Position numbers and translations under genes: made by a program
Shown: positions 15,636 to 23,515 of the stretch, one piece after another
Position numbering within the stretch: the stretch's first letter is position 1
Layout: each line of letters starts with the position of its first letter
Notes under the pieces: generated by a model
The model's database searches: none
What the model was told of the DNA's origin: nothing
The model's input: only the letters and a program-made list of their open reading frames with translations
Origin: Enterocola sp045654205
Lineage (GTDB): Bacteria; Bacteroidota; Bacteroidia; Bacteroidales; Paludibacteraceae
DNA: 45,415 nucleotides
NCBI GenBank assembly: GCA_045654205.1
Contig: JAZOMZ010000003.1
Location: forward strand, 1 to 45,415
Reading direction: 5' to 3'

Positions 15636-18257
15636 TTAATTTCTTAATTTTGCTATTGATTCTTCCAACACAGCTATTTTACCTTCTGCATCAGCTTTTT
15701 TCTTACGTTCGTTTTCAACGATTTCTGGTTTTGCGTTTGCCACGAAACGTTCGTTAGAAAGTTTTGCATTCACACCTTTAAGGAAACCTTGAAGATAAAC
15801 GATTTCTTTTTCCATCTTCGCAATTTCTTCTTCTACGTTGATTCTGCCTTCCATCTTCACTGCATATTCTACCGCACCTACTAGGAAACCAGCCGCTGTT
15901 GCATCTTTTTCAGACACATTTTCTATAGAAGAAAGGTTTGCCATTTTCACGATAAGTGCATCTAAAGAAGCATCGTGAGCACCTATTATTTGTAGGTTCA
16001 AGGCATCTTTGTTTGGAATATTTTTTTGAAGACGAATGGTACGAATACCAGAAACTACTTCTTTAGTTTTTTCAAATTTAGCAAGCAATTCTTTGTTTAC
16101 TTCTTTGATTGCTGGCATTTGAGCCACCATAATGCTTTCACCTTCTTTGCGGTCTGCAAGTGCTTGCCACAATTCTTCGGTAATGAATGGCATAAACGGA
16201 TGAAGAAGTCTTAATAAAGAATCGAAGTAAGAAACAGTTGCTTCGTATGTAACTGCATCTATAGCTTTCATATATTCTGGTTTCACCATTTCTAAGTACC
16301 AAGCAGAGAATTCGTCCCAAAATAGTTTATATACAGCCATAAGTGCTTCTGATAGACGATATTTTTTGAACAAGTCGTCTATTTCTGCTACTGTTTCTGC
16401 AAGTTTTGCATCAAACCATTCTACTGCAAGACGTGCAGATTCTGGTTGCGCTATTGTAGAATCCACATTCCAACCTTTAACAAGACGGAAAGCATTCCAA
16501 ATTTTATTATTAAAGTTACGACCTTGTTCGCATAGAGCTTCGTCGAATAGAATATCATTACCAGCAGGAGCTGCAAGCATCATACCCATACGCACACCGT
16601 CTGCACCAAATTTCTCAATTAGTTCTAGTGGGTCTGGAGAGTTGCCTAGCGACTTACTCATTTTTCTACCAATCTTGTCGCGCACGATACCTGTGAAGTA
16701 CACATTTTTAAATGGCATTTTACCTTTATATTCATAACCTGCCATAATCATACGTGCCACCCAGAAGAATATAATATCTGGACCAGTCACAAGGTCAACG
16801 GTTGGATAATAGTAGTTGATTTCTTCATTGTCTGGATTGTTGATACCATCAAATAAAGAAATTGGCCATAACCAAGAAGAGAACCATGTATCTAGGCAGT
16901 CTTCGTCTTGACGTAGGTCTTCTAGTTTTAAGTCGTTGTTTCCTGTTTTCTTTTTAGCTTCTTCTAGTGCTTTTTCTGCAGTTTCCGCAACTACAAAGCC
17001 ACCTTCTGGTAGGAAGTATGCAGGAATACGATGACCCCACCAAAGTTGACGGCTAATACACCAGTCTTTGATGTTTTCCATCCAGTGACGATAAGTATTT
17101 TTATACTTAGCAGGATAGAACATAATATCATCGTTCATTACTGGTTCTAGTGCAATCTTTGCAAGGTGTTCCATTTTAAGGAACCATTGCATAGAAAGTT
17201 TTGGTTCGATAGGCACGTTTGTTCTTTCTGAACAACCTACCTTGTTTGTATATGCTTCTACTTTTTCTAAAAGTCCAGCTGCTTCAAGGTCTTTTTCTAT
17301 TTTGTTACGAACATCGAAACGATCCATACCAACATATAGACCAGCTGCCTCAGAAATAGTACCATTATCATTGAAAATATCAATTGAAGGAAGATTGTAT
17401 TTCTCACCTAACATGTAGTCATTTACGTCGTGTGCAGGAGTTACTTTTAAACAACCTGTACCAAACTCAATATCCACATATTCGTCTTCTATCACAGGGA
17501 TAACACGATTTACAAGTGGAACTATTACTTTTTTGCCTTTTAGGTGTTGATTTTTAGGGTCGTTAGGGTTGATACACATAGCAGTGTCGCCCATAATTGT
17601 TTCTGGACGAGTAGTTGCCACTACTGCATAACCATCTTCACCCTCAATCATATAACGTAGGTAATAAAGTTTACCTTGTTGTTCTTTGTAGATAACTTCC
17701 TCGTCTGAAAGAGCTGTAAGAGCCTTTGGGTCCCAGTTTACCATACGTACACCACGGTAAATAAGACCTTTGTTGTAAAGGTCGCAGAACACCTTCATTA
17801 CACTCTCGCTTCTAAGGTCGTCCATAGTAAATGCAGTACGAGACCAGTCGCAAGAAGCACCAAGTTTACGAAGTTGTTTTAGAATAATACCACCATGTTC
17901 GTCGGTCCACTCCCAAGCGTGTTTCAAGAATTCTTCACGAGTAAGGTCTGTTTTTGCAATGCCTTGAGAAGCCAAACGACCTACCACTTTCGCTTCTGTT
18001 GCAATAGAAGCGTGGTCTGTACCTGGCACCCAACAAGCATTTTTGCCTGTCATTCTAGCACGACGCACAAGAATATCTTGAATAGTGTTGTTTAACATGT
18101 GACCCATGTGTAGCACACCTGTTACGTTTGGTGGAGGGATAACCACTGTATATGGTTCACGAGAGTCTGGTTTAGACTCAAACAACTTGTTGTCTAACCA
18201 ATATTGATACCACTTCTGCTCTATCTCAGCAGGACTATATTTACTATTTAATTCCAT
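15636..18257 (-). CDS. valS: Valyl-tRNA synthetase
   Basis: Class I synthetase that charges tRNA-Val and edits Thr-tRNA-Val. The 873-residue protein shows PPPNVTGVLHMGHML (HIGH form) near residue 40, GTDHASIATE, the editing domain with TTRPETIMGDTA, VTPAHDVNDY, QLWWGHRIPAYF, the KMSKS loop GRKMSKSLGNSPDP, and a C-terminal coiled-coil tRNA-binding arm (MEKEIVYLQGFLKGVNAKL). The first ATG fits the family start (NSKYSPAEIEQKWYQYW). It heads an operon with the lyase gene. A tRNA-Val gene lies just beyond that operon. Confidence 0.97.
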   Translation of the reverse strand: MELNSKYSPAEIEQKWYQYWLDNKLFESKPDSREPYTVVIPPPNVTGVLHMGHMLNNTIQDILVRRARMTGKNACWVPGTDHASIATEAKVVGRLASQGIAKTDLTREEFLKHAWEWTDEHGGIILKQLRKLGASCDWSRTAFTMDDLRSESVMKVFCDLYNKGLIYRGVRMVNWDPKALTALSDEEVIYKEQQGKLYYLRYMIEGEDGYAVVATTRPETIMGDTAMCINPNDPKNQHLKGKKVIVPLVNRVIPVIEDEYVDIEFGTGCLKVTPAHDVNDYMLGEKYNLPSIDIFNDNGTISEAAGLYVGMDRFDVRNKIEKDLEAAGLLEKVEAYTNKVGCSERTNVPIEPKLSMQWFLKMEHLAKIALEPVMNDDIMFYPAKYKNTYRHWMENIKDWCISRQLWWGHRIPAYFLPEGGFVVAETAEKALEEAKKKTGNNDLKLEDLRQDEDCLDTWFSSWLWPISLFDGINNPDNEEINYYYPTVDLVTGPDIIFFWVARMIMAGYEYKGKMPFKNVYFTGIVRDKIGRKMSKSLGNSPDPLELIEKFGADGVRMGMMLAAPAGNDILFDEALCEQGRNFNNKIWNAFRLVKGWNVDSTIAQPESARLAVEWFDAKLAETVAEIDDLFKKYRLSEALMAVYKLFWDEFSAWYLEMVKPEYMKAIDAVTYEATVSYFDSLLRLLHPFMPFITEELWQALADRKEGESIMVAQMPAIKEVNKELLAKFEKTKEVVSGIRTIRLQKNIPNKDALNLQIIGAHDASLDALIVKMANLSSIENVSEKDATAAGFLVGAVEYAVKMEGRINVEEEIAKMEKEIVYLQGFLKGVNAKLSNERFVANAKPEIVENERKKKADAEGKIAVLEESIAKLRN

Positions 18258-18331
18258 AATCTTTACATTTAGAATAGAGCATTTTCACCTACTTTAGAAG
18301 ACACAATCTGCCCTATCCCATTAAAATTTTG

Positions 18332-18339
18332 CAAATTTA
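18332..18339 (-). promoter_or_regulatory. -7 element for valS
   Basis: Minus strand TAAATTTG matches TAnnTTTG and lies about 75 bases before the valS start. The -33 region has only TTTA. The leader of about 65 bases shows no T-box features. Confidence 0.5.
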
Positions 18340-18435
18340 TAAAAAAGTTATGGATAAACGTTCCTAAAAAGAGAAAAATATTAAAATTTTCTAACTAACA
18401 ACATTCTTATTAAGAAACTAATTACTAACTATTCA

Positions 18436-19317
18436 CTAAAATGTTTGACTGGAAACCAAACGCACAGACATACCGTCGTAGGGGAATGTAAATCCTAAAG
18501 TTGCTCTCATTGCTGTTGAATAAAACAGACTTGCACTCGTTGTAGTATGCCAATAACCTATCCAGTAACGACAACTTTCTTGCAATTCCTTAACGGTAGT
18601 ACCTTGTCGATAGCCACAAGCAGGAAGAAATATAGCTCCAGATTCTTCTAACTTGTCCCAAACATGCTCATCTATTATTTGAAAGGCAGCATACGCATCT
18701 TCATTCCCACCAAAACCAATCTTAAAATCCACCCCTTCTGGGCAAACCCAATTATCTGGAAGCAAGATTACCCCATTATTCCCTTTAACACGTCCAACTG
18801 ATATGAGATTTTTTGCATTTTCACGTTCATAAAGTATATAAGACCATTCGTTATAGGACAAAGAACGCCACGTATTAGGCTCATCATTACCTATTTTATT
18901 CACTCCCCAATCCACAAAATTTGTATAATCTCCATAAGACATAGAGGTCTTGGTAGGATTGTCTCCAGTTCCCCAACCAAACAAATCAATCCAACCATAA
19001 TAATTAGGACTAATATACGAGTTATCTTTACCAATATGGTCTGTCTGCTCTGGTGCGAAACGCCACTCATTTCTACCTGGATTGTATTGCAAATTGCCAG
19101 GAGAAAACTTTACCTTCTCAATAGAGTTAATTGAAAATAAATCATTCGGTAAATCTGGTTCCTCAGGTTCCTCTTCTTGTACAAAAACAATACTATCCAC
19201 ATCAGAAACATAAAACTCTGCATAAGAGCCATCTTTTTTACAAACATGTAGTTTATCTTGAGCAAATACAGAAACAACAATCTGCAATGCAATAAAAAGT
19301 AAAATTATTTTTTTCAT
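18436..19317 (-). CDS. Secreted SUMF1/FISUMP-like protein
   Basis: 293 aa from the ATG at 19317, which begins a clean signal peptide (KKIILLFIALQIVVSVFAQ); the upstream ATG adds six polar residues and is unlikely. After the signal comes a short domain LHVCKKDGSYAEFYVSDVDS, common at the front of secreted Bacteroidales proteins, an acidic linker (EEEPEEPDLP), then a domain with KVKFSPGNLQYNP, EWRFAPEQ, YGWIDLFGWGTG, WRSLSYNEWSYIL and a C-terminal GMSVRLV. The last parts resemble the formylglycine-generating-enzyme-like fold used in many secreted Bacteroidales and Fibrobacter proteins. The catalytic cysteine pair of true FGE is not evident, so an enzymatic role is doubtful; binding at the cell surface is a guess. 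Confidence 0.65.
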   Translation of the reverse strand: MKKIILLFIALQIVVSVFAQDKLHVCKKDGSYAEFYVSDVDSIVFVQEEEPEEPDLPNDLFSINSIEKVKFSPGNLQYNPGRNEWRFAPEQTDHIGKDNSYISPNYYGWIDLFGWGTGDNPTKTSMSYGDYTNFVDWGVNKIGNDEPNTWRSLSYNEWSYILYERENAKNLISVGRVKGNNGVILLPDNWVCPEGVDFKIGFGGNEDAYAAFQIIDEHVWDKLEESGAIFLPACGYRQGTTVKELQESCRYWIGYWHTTTSASLFYSTAMRATLGFTFPYDGMSVRLVSSQTF

Positions 19318-19372
19318 AAATTTTGTTTTATACATTAATACTATTTAAAAATTCTCTCTTATAACGCTTTTT

Positions 19373-19404
19373 CAAACGTATTAAAAGAAATCGTCTCAAA
19401 TGTA
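19373..19404 (-). promoter_or_regulatory. Paired -7-like elements upstream of the secreted protein gene
   Basis: Minus strand TACATTTG (19404-19397) and TACGTTTG (19380-19373) each fit TAnnTTTG and sit in a near-identical block, TTTAATACrTTTGA, repeated at 24-base spacing. The upstream copy could provide TTTG 16 bases before the second -7 element. Two start sites or a repeated regulator site are both possible. Confidence 0.45.
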
Positions 19405-19550
19405 TTAAACTGAAAAATGCAATGAATTTTTATTTGGTTTTATTAATCAAACATTAATAAACATTCACAGAAAAATTACAAAAGTTTTACAAATTTCTGC
19501 ATATCCGTTTTTTATGCAGATTTCGGGGAGTAAATTCTCCAATCTTTTAC

Positions 19551-19558
19551 TATATTTG
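19551..19558 (+). promoter_or_regulatory. -7 element for the deacetylase-like gene
   Basis: TATATTTG matches TAnnTTTG 31 bases before the start at 19590. GGAGTAAATTCTCC just upstream is a short dyad in the spacer region. The rest of the 19318-19589 gap holds only an AT-rich stretch with one TCTGCAT/ATGCAGA inverted repeat. Confidence 0.55.
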
Positions 19559-19589
19559 CAAGGATAAAAAATCACAGATATTCACAGAT

Positions 19590-20375
19590 ATGAAAGATTT
19601 TACCTTAAAAAAATACAGAGAACTACTTGTCGCATTTAAAAATGCTGGTTATGAGTTTTATACTTTTGAGCAATACCTAAATAAATTGGATTCGCTGGCT
19701 GAGAAATTTATAGTTTTGCGTCACGATGTAGATTTAAAAGTGGACAATTCTGTGGCTACTGCCATGATAGAAAACGAGTTGGGTATAAATTCTACTTATT
19801 ATTTTAGGGTAATTCCAGAAAGCAATCAGCCAGACAAAATCAAGAAAATTGCATCGCTTGGTCACGAAGTGGGCTATCACTACGAAGATATGTCGCTTTT
19901 TGGTGGCGATATAGACAAGGCTTACGAACATTTTAAGGAAAAACTTGAATATTTCCGCACATTTTATCCTGTAAAAACCATTTGTATGCACGGTGCTCCT
20001 ACTAGCAAATACGATGGCAAAGATTTATGGAAAAAATACAATTACAAAGACCTTGGCATCATAGGCGAGCCATATTTCGATATTGACTTTTCTACTCTTT
20101 TCTACCTAACAGACACTGGTATGATGTGGGATGGTTACAAAGTGAGTGTGCGCGACAAAATACCTGTATATCAAGATATTTGGGTAAAAGAAGGCAAGGT
20201 TTACCACACCTCAGACAATATCATTTCTGCTATAGGTGGCAACTTACCACCTCGCATTATGATTACCACCCACCCACAACGCTGGACCGACTCTTCACTT
20301 GCGTGGTGGAAGGAGTTTGTTATGCAAAGCGCTAAGAATATTATAAAAAGAATAATGCTGTTAATTAAAGGTTAA
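19590..20375 (+). CDS. Polysaccharide deacetylase-like (NodB-fold) protein
   Basis: A 261-residue protein with FIVLRHDVDLKVDNS, where the HDVD pair is the metal-binding and catalytic Asp motif of carbohydrate esterase family 4-like enzymes. GHEVGYHYED supplies the second His-x-x-x-His-like metal site, and RIMITTHPQRW is the usual C-terminal His motif. There is no signal peptide, so it probably acts in the cytoplasm, as in exopolysaccharide or LPS clusters where such genes sit beside FemAB-like acyltransferases, as here. The substrate sugar is unknown. Confidence 0.75.
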   Translation: MKDFTLKKYRELLVAFKNAGYEFYTFEQYLNKLDSLAEKFIVLRHDVDLKVDNSVATAMIENELGINSTYYFRVIPESNQPDKIKKIASLGHEVGYHYEDMSLFGGDIDKAYEHFKEKLEYFRTFYPVKTICMHGAPTSKYDGKDLWKKYNYKDLGIIGEPYFDIDFSTLFYLTDTGMMWDGYKVSVRDKIPVYQDIWVKEGKVYHTSDNIISAIGGNLPPRIMITTHPQRWTDSSLAWWKEFVMQSAKNIIKRIMLLIKG

Positions 20376-20454
20376 TTACGTAGGTCCTACGTAATTTTAG
20401 GCTACACTCGGCAATGCTTAAGCTAGCTTATCATTGCTCTCGTTTGCACTAAAA
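20374..20454. repeat. Intergenic hairpin pair
   Basis: AATTACGTAGG/CCTACGTAATT (20374-20384 and 20386-20396) is a near-perfect palindrome with a single central T that starts in the stop codon of the upstream gene. Next to it a longer imperfect hairpin has TTTTAG/CTAAAA ends (20395-20400 and 20449-20454), GCAATG/CATTGC inside and the palindrome AAGCTAGCTT at its tip. There is no T tract. It resembles a REP or small non-autonomous repeat element rather than a terminator. Confidence 0.6.
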
Positions 20455-20471
20455 TTCCTAACTCCTAACTT

Positions 20472-21443
20472 ATGACACAAATAACCTCATCCGAGTGGCA
20501 GGAACTACTGAGTGAAAGCCAATATTCCAATGCCTTTCAAACGGAAGAAATGTACAATTTCCTTTCGTCACTGGGGTGTGTGCACTCATTCCTTTCATGC
20601 GTTAGAAACGCCGAAGGCAAACTCGTTGGCCTTGCCGTGGGCTACATTCAAGCCGAAAAAGGCATAAAAAAATACTTTTCACGCCGCGCCATTATACAAG
20701 GTGGACTTTTACTTGCAAAAGACATTACAGAAAGCGAGCTTAAAACACTTTTACAAGATATCAAAAAGAAAACCTCATCTGCCATTTATGTAGAAATAAG
20801 AAACAATGCAGACTATTCTCAGTACAAAGAGGTTTTTGAAAAATACGGATTTGACTATCGTCCACACCTCAACTGCCTAATAGACTGTTCAAACGCCGAG
20901 CAAGCATTCAAAAACATGAATGAGAGCCGCCGCAGACAAGTGCGCATTGCCACAGAAGCAGAATACGAAGTAAAAATGGCAGAAACCGAGGCTGAAGTAG
21001 ATGAATTTTATAAACTTCTTTCTGCACACTACAAAAACAAGGTTAAAAAGCCTCTCTTCCCAAAAGAATTTTTCACACAAATACTTGCACAAAAAGTAGG
21101 CGAAATAATGCTTATAAAAATCAACGACAAGGTTGTTTCTGGTATGCTCCAACTTTGTCACGGCAACACTGTGTACGACTATTATGTGTTTGGACTCGAC
21201 ACCCAATACCCAAACAACTACCCTTCTGTGCTAGTTTATTGGGAAACAATCAAACGTGCCTCTGCACTTGGCTACACCACATTCGACACCATGGGAGCAG
21301 GCTCCCCTGGACAAGCCTACGGCGTACGCGACTTCAAACTTCGTTTTGGTTCTCGCCTAGTAGAACACGGCCGCTTCCTATCCATAAACAAACCCCTACT
21401 CTACAAACTCGGCACATTTGCAATAAAGCTGATTTCTAGATAA
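20472..21443 (+). CDS. FemAB/GNAT-type aminoacyl- or acyltransferase
   Basis: A 323-residue protein with two linked GNAT-like halves, as in FemAB and BioF2-like acetyltransferase families. Visible landmarks are the first-half YIQAEKGIKKYFSRRAIIQGG, NMNESRRRQVRIATEA (the typical NxxRRxIRxA motif of FemAB-like proteins), GEIMLIKINDKVVSGMLQL, and GYTTFDTMGAGSPGQAYGVRDFKLRFG, which is a signature of the polysaccharide-linked peptidoglycan-type subgroup. It may transfer an amino acid or acyl group to a cell-surface sugar. It lies 96 bases after the deacetylase-like gene, so the two probably act in one pathway. Confidence 0.75.
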   Translation: MTQITSSEWQELLSESQYSNAFQTEEMYNFLSSLGCVHSFLSCVRNAEGKLVGLAVGYIQAEKGIKKYFSRRAIIQGGLLLAKDITESELKTLLQDIKKKTSSAIYVEIRNNADYSQYKEVFEKYGFDYRPHLNCLIDCSNAEQAFKNMNESRRRQVRIATEAEYEVKMAETEAEVDEFYKLLSAHYKNKVKKPLFPKEFFTQILAQKVGEIMLIKINDKVVSGMLQLCHGNTVYDYYVFGLDTQYPNNYPSVLVYWETIKRASALGYTTFDTMGAGSPGQAYGVRDFKLRFGSRLVEHGRFLSINKPLLYKLGTFAIKLISR

Positions 21444-21476
21444 AATACACCTTATATATAAAAAACTAACTTTTTC

Positions 21477-21508
21477 TTGTGAAATAAAAAAAATATTCAG
21501 TATTTTTG
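21477..21508 (+). promoter_or_regulatory. Promoter of the ilv operon
   Basis: TTG at 21477-21479 and TATTTTTG at 21501-21508 are 21 bases apart. The -7 element is a perfect TAnnTTTG. Transcription would start near 21515, about 11 bases before the leader peptide. Confidence 0.75.
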
Positions 21509-21525
21509 CAGAAATTTATTAGAAA

Positions 21526-21585
21526 ATGAAACAAAACCTAGTCGTCATATCTGTTTTAGGCTTAGTGGTGGTAGTCCGCTGCTAA
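21526..21585 (+). CDS. ilv leader peptide (attenuator control peptide)
   Basis: A 19-codon open frame reading MKQNLVVISVLGLVVVVRC then TAA. Eleven of its 19 residues are Leu, Val or Ile (3 Leu, 7 Val, 1 Ile), the products of the operon it precedes, and they run from codon 5 to codon 17. It starts just downstream of a consensus promoter and ends before an RNA structure with alternative pairings and a terminator. The ribosome is expected to stall on Leu/Val/Ile codons when charged tRNAs are scarce. It is too short for ordinary gene finding. Its composition and position together make the call strong. Confidence 0.9.
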   Translation: MKQNLVVISVLGLVVVVRC

Positions 21586-21650
21586 AATGGGTAGGTTTTG
21601 TCTTAAATAAAAACTTTGATTTAGCCTTCCCATAATAGGAAGGTTTTTTT
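21531..21650 (+). promoter_or_regulatory. Ribosome-mediated transcription attenuator of the ilv operon
   Basis: Four segments pair in the classical way. Segment 1 ACAAAACCTA (21531-21540, inside the peptide) is perfectly complementary to segment 2 TAGGTTTTGT (21592-21601). The overlapping stretch ATGGGTAGG (21587-21595) pairs with segment 3 CCTTCCCAT (21625-21633) with one mismatch. Segment 3 CCTTCC pairs with segment 4 GGAAGG (21638-21643), followed by seven T. Stalling on the early Leu/Val/Ile codons covers segment 1 and frees 2 to pair with 3, giving readthrough. Completing the peptide to the stop at 21583 covers segment 2 and lets 3:4 terminate. Without translation, 1:2 forms and 3:4 terminates. 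Confidence 0.88.
21625..21650 (+). terminator. Attenuator terminator before ilvD
   Basis: CCTTCC/GGAAGG stem with loop CATAATA, extendable by G-T and A-T pairs to 8 bp, followed by TTTTTTT at 21644-21650. It sits 17 bases before the ilvD start. Confidence 0.9.
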
Positions 21651-21666
21651 AATAATATAAGGTAAT

Positions 21667-23496
21667 ATGAAAATTCAATTACGCAGTGCACAAAGCACAG
21701 AAGGAAGACGCATGGCAGGTGCCAGAGCATTATGGGTAGCCAACGGTATGAAAAAAGAACAACTTGGCAAACCTATCATTGCTATTGTTAACTCATTTAC
21801 ACAATTTGTTCCTGGTCACACACACCTACACAAAATAGGTCAAGAAATAAAAGCAGAGATTGAAAAACTAGGTTGTTTCGCAGCCGAATTTAATACAATT
21901 GCAATCGACGACGGCATTGCAATGGGTCACGATGGTATGCTTTACTCACTTCCTAGCCGCGACATTATTGCCGACAGCGTAGAATATATGGTGAACGCAC
22001 ACAAAGCTGACGCAATGATTTGCATTAGCAACTGCGACAAAATCACTCCAGGTATGCTTATGGCATCTATGAGACTAAACATTCCTACTGTTTTCGTTTC
22101 TGGTGGTCCTATGGAAGCAGGCGAATGGAACAATCGCAAACTAGACCTTATCGACGCAATGGTAATGTCTGCGGACAAATCTATTTCAGACGATGATGTT
22201 TCAAACATCGAACGTTCTGCTTGCCCTACATGCGGTTGTTGTTCAGGTATGTTCACTGCAAACTCAATGAACTGCTTAAACGAGGCTATCGGTCTTGCAC
22301 TTGTGGGCAATGGTACTATCCTTGCTACACACAAAAACAGACACAATCTATTTATGAAAGCCGCTCACCTTATTGTTGAAAACACATATAAATACTATAG
22401 AGACGGCGACGATAGCATCCTACCAAAAAGCATTGCTACTCGCGACGCATTCCTAAATGCTATGAGCCTAGACATCGCTATGGGCGGCTCTACAAACACT
22501 ATTCTTCACCTTTTAGCTATTGCTCAAGAAGCAGGTGTAGATTTCAATATGGACGACATCGATGCTCTTTCAAAAAAGACTCCTTGCCTATGTAAAGTGG
22601 CTCCAAATACTACAAAATACCACGTTCAAGACGTAAACCGTGCTGGTGGTATCATGGGTATTATGAACGAACTTGCACAAAAAGGTCTTGTAAACGCAAA
22701 TGTAAACCGCGTAGAAGGCATTACACTTGCCGAGGCTATTGAAGAATACGATATTACAAAAGAAAATATTAGCGAAGCTGCTAAAAATATTTACTCATCT
22801 GCTCCATGCCGCAGATTTAATATTGAGCTTGGCTCACAAGAAACTTACTACGATAGCCTAGACACCGACAGACAAGAAGGTTGTATTCGTAGTGTAGAAA
22901 ATGCTTACACAAAAGATGGCGGTCTTGCTATCCTTAAAGGAAACATTGCTATCGACGGCTGCGTAATCAAAACAGCAGGTGTAGACGAAAGCATTTGGAA
23001 ATTTACAGGCAAAGCAGTGGTATTTACATCACAAGAAGCAGCTTGCGACGGCATCCTTGGTGGCAAAGTAAAAGCTGGCGATGTGGTAATCATCACTCAC
23101 GAAGGTCCTAAAGGTGGTCCAGGTATGCAAGAAATGCTTTACCCTACCTCTTACATTAAATCTATGCACCTAGGCAAAGAATGTGCACTTATCACCGACG
23201 GACGTTTCTCTGGTGGTACATCTGGTTTAAGTATTGGTCACATTTCTCCAGAAGCAGCATCTGGGGGCAATATTGGTTTGATCGAAGATGGAGATATTAT
23301 TGAAATAGACATACCAAACAGAAGCATCAATGTAAAACTTAGCGACGAAGAACTAGCCGCTCGTAGAGAAAAAGAAATGTCACGTGGCAAAGACGCTTTC
23401 ACTCCAAAAGACCGTAACCGTGTGGTTTCTAAATCGTTAAGAGCATACGCTTCACTTGTAAGCTCTGCAGACAAAGGTGCAGTAAGATTAATTTAA
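21667..23496 (+). CDS. ilvD: Dihydroxy-acid dehydratase
   Basis: Iron-sulfur dehydratase that converts dihydroxy-isovalerate and dihydroxy-methylvalerate to the 2-keto acids in valine, isoleucine and leucine synthesis. The cluster ligands are in CISNCDKITPGM and CPTCGCCSGMFTANSMNC. DGRFSGGTSGLSIGHISPEAA is the C-terminal signature, given here as DGRFSGGTSGLSIGH. The 609-residue length matches the long bacterial IlvD. It is the first structural gene after the attenuator and is followed 19 bases later by ilvB. Expression should rise when charged Leu, Val or Ile tRNA is low. Confidence 0.97.
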   Translation: MKIQLRSAQSTEGRRMAGARALWVANGMKKEQLGKPIIAIVNSFTQFVPGHTHLHKIGQEIKAEIEKLGCFAAEFNTIAIDDGIAMGHDGMLYSLPSRDIIADSVEYMVNAHKADAMICISNCDKITPGMLMASMRLNIPTVFVSGGPMEAGEWNNRKLDLIDAMVMSADKSISDDDVSNIERSACPTCGCCSGMFTANSMNCLNEAIGLALVGNGTILATHKNRHNLFMKAAHLIVENTYKYYRDGDDSILPKSIATRDAFLNAMSLDIAMGGSTNTILHLLAIAQEAGVDFNMDDIDALSKKTPCLCKVAPNTTKYHVQDVNRAGGIMGIMNELAQKGLVNANVNRVEGITLAEAIEEYDITKENISEAAKNIYSSAPCRRFNIELGSQETYYDSLDTDRQEGCIRSVENAYTKDGGLAILKGNIAIDGCVIKTAGVDESIWKFTGKAVVFTSQEAACDGILGGKVKAGDVVIITHEGPKGGPGMQEMLYPTSYIKSMHLGKECALITDGRFSGGTSGLSIGHISPEAASGGNIGLIEDGDIIEIDIPNRSINVKLSDEELAARREKEMSRGKDAFTPKDRNRVVSKSLRAYASLVSSADKGAVRLI

Positions 23497-23515
23497 ACAA
23501 AACGAAACTCTATAT

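Noticed and set aside
18258..18330. T-box riboswitch in front of valS
   Set aside because: The leader is only about 65 bases, with no stem I, no T-box sequence and no terminator.
21942..22346. 134-codon open frame opposite ilvD
   Set aside because: Antisense shadow of a conserved coding region.
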